Of a stretch of 64,000 nt of DNA, positions 47,006 to 55,364 are shown in pieces. The DNA comes from Nocardia sp. NBC_01329 (GTDB lineage Bacteria; Actinomycetota; Actinomycetes; Mycobacteriales; Mycobacteriaceae): positions 3,100,001 through 3,164,000 of the forward strand of contig NZ_CP108381.1 in NCBI RefSeq assembly GCF_035956715.1. The letters are read 5' to 3'. Within the stretch, counting starts at the first letter, position 1. Each line of letters begins with the position of its first letter. The translations under genes and the position numbers were made by a program. Under the pieces are notes generated by a model that made no database searches, had not been told where the DNA came from, and worked only from the letters and a program-made list of their open reading frames with translations.

Positions 47006-47437
47006 TCAGGTTTCCGGTTCCCAGGTGGTGACGGCCCAGATGACCACCACACTCAGTGCGATGATCACGACGGACCAGGTGGGGTAATAGGGCAGGGACA
47101 GAAAATTCGCGAGGGTCACCAGCGCGGCGATGGCCAGCGCCGAGTACCGCCCCCACACGGTGCCGAACATCAACCCGCTCGCACAGATCAACGCGACGAC
47201 GCCCAGCACGAGATGGACCCAGCCCCATGTGGTCGTGTCGAACGCGAACACGTAGTCGGTATCGGTGACGTAGAAATCATCGCTCACCAGGGCGGCGACC
47301 CCCTGTAGCACCGAGACCACTCCCACGATGAGGAGCATGATCGCGGCAATGATCGAGATCCCCGCCGCGATGCTCTGCTCCTGGAACGGCTCGGGCTCCG
47401 GTATCGGCCTGTTGGCAGGCGACGTGCGATAGGTCAT
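47006..47437 (-). CDS. DUF7144-type membrane protein
   Basis: 143 residues, four membrane helices (SIIAAIMLLIVGVVSVLQG, WGWVHLVLGVVALICASGL, ALAIAALVTLANFLSLP, VVIIALSVVVIWAV). The TTTWGWVHLVLG motif is typical of the small four-helix family DUF7144 of Streptomyces and Nocardia. AAGGGG precedes the ATG. Role unknown. Confidence 0.85.
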   Translation of the reverse strand: MTYRTSPANRPIPEPEPFQEQSIAAGISIIAAIMLLIVGVVSVLQGVAALVSDDFYVTDTDYVFAFDTTTWGWVHLVLGVVALICASGLMFGTVWGRYSALAIAALVTLANFLSLPYYPTWSVVIIALSVVVIWAVTTWEPET

Positions 47438-47708
47438 GTCAACCCCTTACCGATTCGGATAATCGGATCCCGGTAATTCGATGCGGCTGCGGCTTCGGTG
47501 CGTACCCGATCTCGAGGTGCGTCGATCACGACCGGTCCGTCGCGGCGCCCGAGATGGACCAGATGATTCGCGGCCGCATATCCGGTGAACCGCGAGTTTA
47601 CCCAGTTCGCCGCAGCTGAGGGGGAAGCCCGGTGACACGGGGTCGGCGCGGTAGCCGAGGTTTCCGGTATCGCCGGGGGGTGGTGCCGGTCCGGCGGACC
47701 GGGCGCGA

Positions 47709-48776
47709 TCAGGCCACCAGAAGGGAACCGGCCAGCGCGATGGTCGCTACCCACACGGTGGACAGGGTCGCCAGGACGAACGGACGCGATCCCACCGAGC
47801 GCAGTAGCGATACGCGGACGCCGATCCCCAGCGCGAACATCGCCGCGGTGAGCAGTGCGGTCTGCGCCTCCTCGGCCAGGTCGACCACGTTCTGTGGCAG
47901 CAGCCCGGACGAGCGCAGCGCGACACAGCCCAGGAAGCCGAGCACGAACACCGGAATCAGCGGTGGCTGCGCGCTACCGGTTCGGCTGCCCGCGGCCATG
48001 CGGCGCTGCCGGGCGCCGAGGTAGGCCATCACCGGAGCCAGCATCAGGACGCGGGCCAGTTTGACCACCGTGGCCACCGCGAGAGCACCGCCGCCGATGA
48101 TGCCACCGGCCGCCACTGCCTGCGCCACCTCGTGGATCGAGCCGCCCGCCCATATCCCCGCCTGCTGCTCGGACAGTCCCATCGCGTTCGCCAGGAGTGG
48201 GACAGCCGGGATCATCAATGTCCCGAAGACGACCACCAGCGCGACCGCGGTGAGCAGTTCCTCTTCCTCGGCGTCGACCACTCCGCCGGTGGCCGCGACC
48301 GCCGCGGCCCCGCAGATCGAGAATCCGCAGGCGATGAGCACGCGCTGCGTCCACGACAGTCCCAGCAGCTTGCCCGCGTACATCGTGCCCACGATGCCGA
48401 GTACGACGATCGCCACGACGACGGCGATCACCCCCCATCCCAGGCCGATGACGTCACTGAACATCAGGCGCAGTCCGAGCAGCGCCACTCCGACGCGCAG
48501 CAGCCGCTTGGAGGAGAAGTCCAGACCGGGCCGGATCCAGCCGGGCACGGTGACGAGATTGGCCAGCAGGGCGCCGAGCACGATGGCGGTCAGCAGCGGG
48601 CTCATCGCCGGTACGAGGTGCCCGATTCCCATCGCGGCCGCGGCGCCGATCCCGCACATCACGATCCCGGCCGCCATGCCCGCGCCCCGGGTCCGGGTCG
48701 GCCGGCCCGTTCTGTAGTCGGTCTCCGGCTGCACCGGCTGTGGTGGATCGGTGACTGCGCGAACATCACTGGACAT
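47709..48776 (-). CDS. YeiH/UPF0324-type putative sulfate exporter
   Basis: 355 residues from ATG 48776. About ten helices. Family motifs: LNxxLLRVGVALLGLRL-like (SSKRLLRVGVALLGLRL), ACGFSICGAAAVAAT, AGGSIHEVAQAVAAG. UPF0324 proteins are conserved inner-membrane proteins often next to LysR regulators and assigned to sulfur-compound export. Divergent LysR at 48879 shares the 102-base intergenic region. Confidence 0.9.
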   Translation of the reverse strand: MSSDVRAVTDPPQPVQPETDYRTGRPTRTRGAGMAAGIVMCGIGAAAAMGIGHLVPAMSPLLTAIVLGALLANLVTVPGWIRPGLDFSSKRLLRVGVALLGLRLMFSDVIGLGWGVIAVVVAIVVLGIVGTMYAGKLLGLSWTQRVLIACGFSICGAAAVAATGGVVDAEEEELLTAVALVVVFGTLMIPAVPLLANAMGLSEQQAGIWAGGSIHEVAQAVAAGGIIGGGALAVATVVKLARVLMLAPVMAYLGARQRRMAAGSRTGSAQPPLIPVFVLGFLGCVALRSSGLLPQNVVDLAEEAQTALLTAAMFALGIGVRVSLLRSVGSRPFVLATLSTVWVATIALAGSLLVA

Positions 48777-48834
48777 ACCGAGAATTCTGCTGCGCACGCC
48801 CCGCCCGCGGTAGCCGGCAATCCGCCATGGCCAC

Positions 48835-48849
48835 ATATCAATCTGATAT
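48835..48849. promoter_or_regulatory. LysR-type operator
   Basis: ATATCA-ATC-TGATAT, a perfect 6-bp dyad in the gap between the divergent yeiH-type and lysR genes; it covers the -35 position of the lysR promoter, so lysR is probably autorepressed. Confidence 0.65.
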
Positions 48850-48866
48850 GCATTAGCGGTAGGGCA

Positions 48867-48872
48867 TATAAT
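48867..48872 (+). promoter_or_regulatory. -10 element for a leaderless lysR transcript
   Basis: TATAAT six bases before ATG 48879, the same geometry as at 16020-16032. Confidence 0.6.
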
Positions 48873-48878
48873 CGGAGC

Positions 48879-49778
48879 ATGTTCAGTCGATGGCCGGAGC
48901 TCGGCGTTCTGGAACTACTCGTCGGGGTCGACGACCACGGAAGTCTCGGTGCCGCAAGCAGAATCGCCGGAATCGCCCAGCCGAACGCGAGCCGCGCGAT
49001 AAAGCGGCTCGAAGCACAGGTCGGCACACCGCTGCTGCAGCGAAAGCCCACCGGCTCGACACTGACACCGGAGGGCACGGTGATCGCGCACTGGTCCAGG
49101 CGGGTTCTCGACGACGCCCGGCAGCTGCTCGACGTCGCGGCGGGTATGCGGGAGAAGCGCGCCGCGGAGCTCACCGTGAGCGCGAGTATGACCGTCGCCG
49201 AACATCTGATGCCCGCCTGGCTGGGCCGGTTCCGGCGCATCGACCCGGACGTGACGATCCACCTTCAGGTCCGCAATTCGATGCAGGTGTGCGACGACGT
49301 CGCCGCCGGCAGTTGCGATGTCGGGTTCGTCGAGTCCCCGACCGTGCCCCGGGCGCTGCACAGTGTCGAGGTCGCCCGCGACCGGCTGGTGGTCGTGGTC
49401 GACCCACACCATCGGTGGACGCGCCGCCGGCGCCCGTTGTCGATCGCCGAGCTCGCGCAGACGCCGCTGGTGGTCCGTGAGCCCGGATCCGGTACCCGGA
49501 CCACACTCGACTTGGCACTGCACGAATACGACCGGGCGGCACCGCTTCTCGAGCTCGGAAGCGGTGCCGCCATCAGAACCAGTGTGCTGGGCCGGGTCGG
49601 GCCGGCAGTGCTGAGCACCCTCGCGGTCTCGGCCCAGGTGGAGTCCGGGGATCTGAAGGTCGTCGAGGTGGAAGGCCTCCACCTCGACCGCACCCTCCGC
49701 GCCGTGTGGCGCCCGCCCCGGCAACTGGAGGGTCCCGCCGGCGACCTCGTCAGACTTGTACGGCGAGTGCGTGTTTGA
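48879..49778 (+). CDS. LysR-family regulator of the YeiH-type gene
   Basis: 299 residues. Helix-turn-helix GSLGAASRIAGIAQPNASRAI and effector domain with ELTVSASMTVAEHLMPAWLG. The form of the domain resembles CysB/CbbR-like regulators seen beside yeiH genes. Start ATG 48879 chosen by the family N-terminus (RWPELGVLELLVGVDDHGSL) and the -10 box. Probably activates the divergent exporter and represses itself through the dyad at 48835. Confidence 0.9.
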   Translation: MFSRWPELGVLELLVGVDDHGSLGAASRIAGIAQPNASRAIKRLEAQVGTPLLQRKPTGSTLTPEGTVIAHWSRRVLDDARQLLDVAAGMREKRAAELTVSASMTVAEHLMPAWLGRFRRIDPDVTIHLQVRNSMQVCDDVAAGSCDVGFVESPTVPRALHSVEVARDRLVVVVDPHHRWTRRRRPLSIAELAQTPLVVREPGSGTRTTLDLALHEYDRAAPLLELGSGAAIRTSVLGRVGPAVLSTLAVSAQVESGDLKVVEVEGLHLDRTLRAVWRPPRQLEGPAGDLVRLVRRVRV

Positions 49779-49902
49779 GGATCTTGCGGGCGCCGTCATC
49801 GGCAGAGCCGTGCGGTCGTCGGATCAGAACGCGACAAGTCAGCAAGGAACACCGATATTCGGACGGAGAGCCTGCCGGTCCTGGGAATCCGGCACCACCT
49901 AG

Positions 49903-49977
49903 TTGAAGGTCTACTTCCGAATGGACATCGACGAGGACGGTTGGCCGCCGGCCCGGGAAGCCACAGCTCGCGGGTGA
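49903..49977 (+). pseudogene. Possible DUF4265 relic
   Basis: A 24-codon stretch reads VYFRMDIDEDGWPPA and then stops. It resembles the start of DUF4265 proteins (V-F-R-x-E-x-D-E-D-G-x-P). Too short for certainty; it sits beside an Imm21 immunity gene. Confidence 0.3.
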
Positions 49978-50022
49978 GGCAGCGGGCTCCGCGGCGATCA
50001 GGACAGTGACTTCGAAATGGCT

Positions 50023-50535
50023 TCAACCCTGCTGAAGCTGAACAAGAATCATCCAGTCGCCCGAGTCCCGGAGAGAAGTTGCCCGGACTCGGTAACTCCC
50101 TGGATCCAGGTCGACGAGGAGCCGATTGTCGGGCTCGATCTCTGCTCCCGCCCATGCCGAGTCGAAAAGCATGACGGGTTCTCGTACTTCCCAGACGAGG
50201 TCTTCGTCCGGATCCCACGTGATGTCTCGCAGTACCCGCCGCACCACGTCGACGAGTTCTTCGTCGGAGCCGGCTGCCGCCCCACGCAGGAACACCCGCT
50301 CACCGGGGAGATATGTCGTGCGAGCGGGTTGATCGCCGAGAACCAGGGCCTGCTGGGAGCCGACCGCGACCAGGCCGATGTAATTCCGCACCGAGCAGGC
50401 GCGGCCGTAATCGCCCCACGTCTCCACCGCCCCGTCCATATCCTCCGCATCCTCCACCCCAGCCCAGTGACCGAGTTCGGATTCAGGGGCGATGAGCAAC
50501 GGGCCTCCGGCGGAGTGGACCCAGGTGTATGGCAT
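50023..50535 (-). CDS. Imm21-family immunity protein
   Basis: 170 residues. WVHSAGGPLLIAPESELGHW at the start, DYGRAC, ALVLGDQPARTTYLPGERVFLRG and EVREPVMLFDSAWAG fit the Imm21 family, cytoplasmic proteins thought to neutralise polymorphic toxins. No toxin gene is adjacent, so it may be an orphan immunity gene protecting against neighbours' toxins. Confidence 0.8.
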   Translation of the reverse strand: MPYTWVHSAGGPLLIAPESELGHWAGVEDAEDMDGAVETWGDYGRACSVRNYIGLVAVGSQQALVLGDQPARTTYLPGERVFLRGAAAGSDEELVDVVRRVLRDITWDPDEDLVWEVREPVMLFDSAWAGAEIEPDNRLLVDLDPGSYRVRATSLRDSGDWMILVQLQQG

Positions 50536-50652
50536 GACGGCTCGCTCGTTGTTCGTTCGGTCTGCTCGGTTGCGCTCACAATTGTCGACTATCGGTTCCT
50601 CGGGCTTCGGCCGACCACCGCTCCGGCGGGGCGTTGATCGCCGCCGAGGTCG

Positions 50653-50732
50653 GCAGGTCGCCGATCGACCGAGGCATTCTGGAGTGAGGCGCGATCGACG
50701 GAGGCAACGTGTCGTCAGGAACGCGGCAATCC
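50653..50732 (-). pseudogene. 80-bp relic of a DUF3048 gene with internal deletion
   Basis: Bases 50653-50708 match 42992-43047 of the DUF3048 gene at about 89 percent identity. Bases 50709-50732 match 43377-43400 with one mismatch. The two blocks abut exactly, so about 330 bp of the paralogue was deleted. Orientation is the same (minus). Confidence 0.8.
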
Positions 50733-50733
50733 C

Positions 50734-51015
50734 TCACGGCAGTGGATCGACATCAAGCAGTTCACAATCGCCGAGCCCACTCCGACCTATCGCGATCTGC
50801 TGTGCGCGCTGATCGGCCATCAACACTGCCGTGACGACTACATCTGCGGCGGGGTCGACCCGGCGGGCACCCGCCACGGCCCGTATCGGATCGACCGGAT
50901 CACTCACCAACGTGCCGCCGTGCCCCGAAACCCGGGCTGCGAGCCCTAACCGGACGAGAGTTGCCGTCTCCTCAGTGATGCGAACGTGCCCGGTGCATTC
51001 GATACGAACCACCAC
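50734..51015 (-). CDS. HPr-like small protein, active-site histidine missing
   Basis: 93 residues starting at a GTG directly after the kinase stop. ETATLVRLGLAARVSGHGGT, VDPIRAVAGARRVDPAADVV and VVTAVLMADQRAQQIAI follow the strand/helix order of PTS HPr domains, but the usual G-x-H-A-R-P phosphorylation motif reads GHVRITEE. Could be an HPr-like regulatory protein or a decaying gene; the downstream relic suggests decay. Confidence 0.4.
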   Translation of the reverse strand: MVVRIECTGHVRITEETATLVRLGLAARVSGHGGTLVSDPVDPIRAVAGARRVDPAADVVVTAVLMADQRAQQIAIGRSGLGDCELLDVDPLP

Positions 51016-51941
51016 CTACACCTCGTCGGCCAGGAACTGTTGCAGTTGAATGCTGTCCGGAATACCCGCATTGCCGAAGACCGCGCACTTCCGCGCCGCG
51101 GACCACGAAGCGATATCCAGCGCCGCGGCCGTATCGGCACCGGCCGCTACCGCCCATGCGAAGGCTCCATGGAAGGTGTCGCCCGCCCCGCAGGAGTCCT
51201 TGGTTTCCACCGGGTGGGCGCGGTACCTGTGCCAACCGGTTTTGTCCAGGAAACTCCACCTCGCTGTCCTCGGGTCGCCACCAGAACCCGCGGCCCGAGG
51301 TCGTCGAACGCTTGCTCCATCGCGTGTTCCAGCGAAACCCCCGGGGTCCGTTCCCCGAAGAACTTCTGCGGCGAGACGATGTAGTCGATTCCGCGCAGGT
51401 ACGCCTCGCTCGACTCCTTGTATCCGCCGGTGTCGATGACGATCGGTACGTTGCGGTCTCGGCACGAGATGATGGCTGCCATGCTCAACACCGGATCGGT
51501 GCAGTCGAGCAGAGCGGCGTCGGCACCATCGAACACCGACGGCAGTTCCGTCAGGAACTCATCGTCGGCATAGGGCTGCGGCAGCCATATCGTCGAACGG
51601 GTACCCCGGTCCGCGGTGACGATCACCGCAGATCGCTGGCTCACCTGTTTCCGTTCGAACAGTGTCGCCTCGAGCGGCTCCCGGCCCAGTTCGGTTCGCA
51701 GAACCTCGGCGTGCACGCCGGTACCGCACAGCAGATACAGCTTCACACCGCCATTCCCGAGCCGTGCGGCCGCGATCGCACCCCTCCCCGCCGGACCTCC
51801 GACGACAACGTCGTGCTGCCGCACCGGATTCTCGCTGTCCTCGACCGGATGACTGTCCAGCACATAGAGGTAATCGATGGTCGCCATACCGGTGACCGCC
51901 ACCACCGGCGACGATTTCAAGAGAACCTGCTGATTATCCAT
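51016..51941 (-). pseudogene. PfkB-family carbohydrate kinase, frameshifted
   Basis: The N-terminal frame (51941 down to about 51255) reads VVGGPAGRGAIAAARLGNGG, RNVPIVIDTGGY and RVLVATRGQRGG. The C-terminal part, including the anion-hole motif DSCGAGDTFHGAFAWA, continues in another frame to the stop at 51016. A single-base indel near 51250-51262 explains the break. Length and motifs otherwise match ribokinase-type kinases. Inactive unless the indel is a sequencing error. Confidence 0.82.
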
Positions 51942-52215
51942 TCACTTCCCGCTTCAGCCGAGACCGGATGGTGGACATCTTCAAGGTCCGCCTCCTCCGC
52001 GATCCGCCGCGTGGTGACGATAACCGTTCTGGTGTTGCGCCGGAGCAAGGTCGCCGGCACGGCCGCTGTCTCTGGGAACTTCACCATTTGGCGAATGATC
52101 CGAGCCTTGCTGGGATCGAACCCGAGCACCATCAGGCCCGCACATTCGACGGCGGCCGCCAGGCCGACTGTGAGCACGGACCGTAACGGCTGGTTCGGGT
52201 GACTGGCAGGTGACC
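51917..52215 (-). pseudogene. C-terminal remnant of a NagB-like sugar-phosphate isomerase/deaminase
   Basis: HPNQPLRSVLTVGLAAAVECAG, LMVLGFDPSKARIIRQMV and TAAVPATLLRRNTRTVIVTT match the C-terminal third of GlcN6P-deaminase-type enzymes. An in-frame stop lies just upstream at about 52220 and the catalytic N-terminal two-thirds are missing. It overlaps the kinase start by 25 bases, so both were probably one sugar-amine catabolic operon. Confidence 0.6.
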
Positions 52216-52333
52216 GTCAACAGCGTCACACCCGAGGCGAACGACGCTGTTGCCGCGGCGAACATGGCCCGGTTGCCGCCGAACTCGCCGCACACCCTCG
52301 AGGGGAAGCATCAGTTGGCCATCGCGGGCGGTT

Positions 52334-53857
52334 TCATTTCTCGGTGGGGGGTCGCAAGGGAAGAACGCCGCGATGTCCGCCGCCTTGCCGGCCGCGTTCG
52401 GTGAGCGCTATAACGCCGTGACCTGTGACCCTCGTGTGCGGGCCCAGTCCATGTGGGCCGATCGAGGCCCTGTCGGCGATAAGGGACGCGGTCATTTCGT
52501 CGGGAATTCCTGTGCGCTGCTGAAACTTCGCCCACGCCGCGTCCCACTCGGCGTCCTGATCGATGCGGGGGTCACCGAAAATGCGTTCCCAGATCTCACT
52601 ACTGAGCTCCTCCCACATCTCAGGTGCGAAACCGTGCGCACTCAACCACTCCGACTCCGACTCCGCACGCAGTCCCTGCTCCGACGGATGCGGATCGTGA
52701 TCTGGACTCAGTTGCAGATCACTGACACCATCACCCTGGTGTGCTCGTCGTTTGATTTCACCGTTCTCGGCGATGCACCAGCCACCCCACTCGTAGGCAT
52801 CGACCTCCTTGTACCAGTGTGCGGCACCGAATCGCGCGCTCAACTCCACACACCGTTCTGCTCTCGAGGGCCGCGCCTGCTCCTCGAGCCAGCCCGCTCT
52901 GTCCTCCTCGGACCGGTCAGCGTAGAAGAAGGTGAAGTAATCATCCTCCCGTGCTTCGCGAATACGGTTCTCATCACGGGGATAATGCGATATCGGGTCG
53001 CCGAACACCAACGTCCAACCGTCGAGAGCGGGACTGACGTAGACCCGATCGCATTGCGCGGACGCATACAGCAGACCGCGATTCTCCCGAGCCACCGCGG
53101 CCCCCATCGCCGCAGTCGCCGGAACCGGATCCGAGAGTCCGAACGCGTCGAGTACGGCGGTCTGATCCTCGGTGGGCAGCGCCCACCACAGACAACAGGT
53201 CCAGGACGGGATACTGGGCAGCGCCCGGGCGATCTCGGTGTTCACGAACCGGGACAGCAGCATGAGGTCACTGGAATCGATGGCGTCCCAGCCGATCGTA
53301 GCCAGCACCTCCAGCGCCGCCCGCCGCGTAGGCAGGGAGGAACGCCTGATCTGCTGCAGCACCGGCACCAGCTGCGTGCCGAAAGCGGCGAACGATTTCG
53401 CTGCCGCGTCGCGTACTCTGTCGTCGCTGTCGCCCAACAGCACCGCGAGCACGAAACCGTAATCGGGGATGCCGCGGGAGCCGATGTCGTCGGCGACCCG
53501 TTTCCGCACAGCGAAGTCCGCACTGAAACTGTCCTCGGCGTAGACGGCGGCCTGATGAAGGCGCGCTATACCCAGCAACCGGCACAGGCGATACTCGGTG
53601 GGGCTCATGGCTTCGGTCGAACCAGCCTCCGTGCGAATACCGCTGAGCGTGCTCAGCACCGGCTCGTAGCTGAGCGGGCCGAGCCGGTCGAGCACCTGAG
53701 TGCACACCGTGGCCATGGATTCCGAGTCGGTGGTACACAATTCGCCCAAGAGTGCCGGTATCGCGCTACGCCCGGCCGCGACGAGCGTGTCCACCGCCGC
53801 CTGACGGGCCTCACCCCCGCTTGCCCCCAGCTGCGCGACCCAGTCGTCGATCGTCAT
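52334..53857 (-). CDS. Large HEAT-repeat protein
   Basis: 507 residues from ATG 53857. N-terminal half: helical repeats (IDDWVAQLGASGGEARQAAVDT, RDAAAKSFAAFGTQLVPVL, TRRAALEVLATIGW). C-terminal half: Trp/Asp-rich region (EVDAYEWGGWCIAENGEI, FGDPRIDQDAEWDAAWAKF) resembling stand-alone immunity-type domains. No catalytic motif. In a region with an Imm21 gene it may be a toxin-immunity or housekeeping scaffold. Confidence 0.7.
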   Translation of the reverse strand: MTIDDWVAQLGASGGEARQAAVDTLVAAGRSAIPALLGELCTTDSESMATVCTQVLDRLGPLSYEPVLSTLSGIRTEAGSTEAMSPTEYRLCRLLGIARLHQAAVYAEDSFSADFAVRKRVADDIGSRGIPDYGFVLAVLLGDSDDRVRDAAAKSFAAFGTQLVPVLQQIRRSSLPTRRAALEVLATIGWDAIDSSDLMLLSRFVNTEIARALPSIPSWTCCLWWALPTEDQTAVLDAFGLSDPVPATAAMGAAVARENRGLLYASAQCDRVYVSPALDGWTLVFGDPISHYPRDENRIREAREDDYFTFFYADRSEEDRAGWLEEQARPSRAERCVELSARFGAAHWYKEVDAYEWGGWCIAENGEIKRRAHQGDGVSDLQLSPDHDPHPSEQGLRAESESEWLSAHGFAPEMWEELSSEIWERIFGDPRIDQDAEWDAAWAKFQQRTGIPDEMTASLIADRASIGPHGLGPHTRVTGHGVIALTERGRQGGGHRGVLPLRPPTEK

Positions 53858-53983
53858 CAACTACCCGTAACCCTCCGAACACGCAGGTTCGTTGTCGAAC
53901 ACCGCGTCGTCCACCGTGCCACAGTCTGCTGACAGAGCCTGAATGCACCGGACCGGGACCCGAAATCGGGATGAGCGGGTGTG

Positions 53984-54109
53984 CAGCAGCCCGTCCGGGC
54001 CGGTCAGGGACATGCCCTGTTTCTTGGCGATCCGGACCAGCTCGACCGCTGCCAGCAGCTCGGCCGACGCCTCGGCTTTCTTCTTCGCCACGACATCAAG
54101 TGTCGTCAT
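53984..54109 (-). pseudogene. N-terminal fragment of an IS256-family transposase
   Basis: Reads MTTLDVVAKKKAEASAELLA then AVELVRIAKKQGMSLTGPDGLL, the start of IS256-type transposases, then loses homology at about 53984. The DDE catalytic part is gone. Confidence 0.75.
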
Positions 54110-54185
54110 CACAGCTCTACCTTCTTCGTTGGGCTGATCGAGCTTGAAGTCCTCGAGACCCCGGGGAACCTCGAGTGTGGCTTCA

Positions 54186-54392
54186 TCACAGTGCCGGCCA
54201 TGGCTCGAGGTGCTCGGCCGCCCTGCTCCCCGCCGGCAGCGGCCGCAGCGGGCCGCGGGTGACATCGGCGAACGCGGGGCTGTAGTCGTGGGCGACGGTG
54301 AAGCCGAGGTGTGTGGTGTAGAACTCGATCGCCGCGGCGACGTTGTCGACGAGGTAACGGACGCCGGCCAGTTCAGTTGCGGTATTCGGCAT
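54186..54392 (-). pseudogene. VOC/glyoxalase-fold protein, truncated
   Basis: TELAGVRYLVDNVAAAIEFY, THLGFTVAHDY and FADVTRGPLRPL match the first half of a single-domain VOC protein; after PLRPL the sequence shifts frame and ends. About 60 residues of the second half are missing. Its start overlaps the ArsR-ArsC stop by 20 bases; the IS256 fragment lies just beyond. Confidence 0.75.
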
Positions 54393-55161
54393 GAGTGGCG
54401 CTCCCGGTGACGGTGGTGGGCGTGAGCAGGGGCAGCAGATATCGGTTACGGATGTCGATTTCTTCTGCGACACGGCAGAACTCGGGGTAACTCGCCGCGT
54501 CGTCGGCCGGCGCGGCGGTCGCCGGGTCGGGCAGACTCCAGTGCACGGTGGTGGCAGGCCCGTGATCGCGGGGGTATTCCCGGACCCTGTCGCACAGGGT
54601 GATCACGTAGTCGAACCTGCGGTCGGCCACCGCCGGCAGTGCCGTGGTGTGGTGTCCGCTGAGGTCGATGCCGTAGCGCTCGTGCAGAACCCGCACCGCG
54701 TTCGGGTGCAGCGCGGGTTTGGGATGGCTACCCGCGCTTGCCACCTCGATCCGGCCGTTGCTGCGGTGGCGCAGTAACCCCTCGGCCATGGGTGAGCGCG
54801 CACTGTTACCGCTGCACAGGAACAACACCGCCGCACCGGTCACGTCGGTGGGAGTCGCCGCAGCCGGAGCCAGCGCCGGGTGTAGGGCGCCCGCGGACTC
54901 GGCCCACGCCGCGCCGCAGCGCCCGAGGTCGAGGTGGTAGTAGCTGTCGCGGCCGTCGAAACTGCTGCGCCGCATGGTGACCAGGCCGGCCGAACGCAAC
55001 AGCCGCAGATGGTAGGAGACCAGGTTCTGTGGCTCGCCGACGGCGGCGACCAGTTCCCGCACCCGGCGGTCACTTGCGGCCAGTTCGGTCATCAGCGCCC
55101 ACCGTAGTGGGTGAGAAGCCATCCGCATCAGCAGCGGAACGGGCAGCCGATCGCTCACCAT
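54373..55161 (-). CDS. ArsR regulator fused to an LMW-phosphatase/arsenate-reductase domain
   Basis: 262 residues. Residues 1-95: winged helix (RRVRELVAAVGEPQNLVSYHLRLLRSAG). Residues 110-250: LMW-PTP/ArsC fold with P-loop FLCSGNSARSPMAEG (C-x5-R-S) and WSLPDPA acid loop. Fusions of this kind couple sensing and reduction of arsenate or related oxyanions. The operator 55170-55195 ends 8 bases before the start, and TGTAAT lies 8 bases before ATG, so the mRNA may be nearly leaderless. Confidence 0.88.
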   Translation of the reverse strand: MVSDRLPVPLLMRMASHPLRWALMTELAASDRRVRELVAAVGEPQNLVSYHLRLLRSAGLVTMRRSSFDGRDSYYHLDLGRCGAAWAESAGALHPALAPAAATPTDVTGAAVLFLCSGNSARSPMAEGLLRHRSNGRIEVASAGSHPKPALHPNAVRVLHERYGIDLSGHHTTALPAVADRRFDYVITLCDRVREYPRDHGPATTVHWSLPDPATAAPADDAASYPEFCRVAEEIDIRNRYLLPLLTPTTVTGSATHAEYRN

Positions 55162-55169
55162 ACCTCTAG

Positions 55170-55195
55170 ATTACATCAAACCAATTTGATGTAAT
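55170..55195. promoter_or_regulatory. ArsR operator, 26-bp inverted repeat
   Basis: ATTACATCAAA-CCAA-TTTGATGTAAT: two perfect 11-bp arms around a 4-base spacer, with the ATCAA-N6-TTGAT core expected for ArsR/SmtB repressors. It overlaps the -10 of the fusion gene. Confidence 0.88.
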
Positions 55196-55364
55196 AGGTG
55201 TTCGGCGCTTCCATCTCGCTTCGCCGCCCGCTCCGGGTTCTCGTCGCGGAACTACCGAAGGCTCGCGTCGACGGCGGGAGTCTCGCCGAACAGGCGGGGC
55301 ACACAGGCCGGCTGCAGCGATGAGCTCGGGTTACTCCCGGGCTCGAGCATCGATAGGAGTTGTG

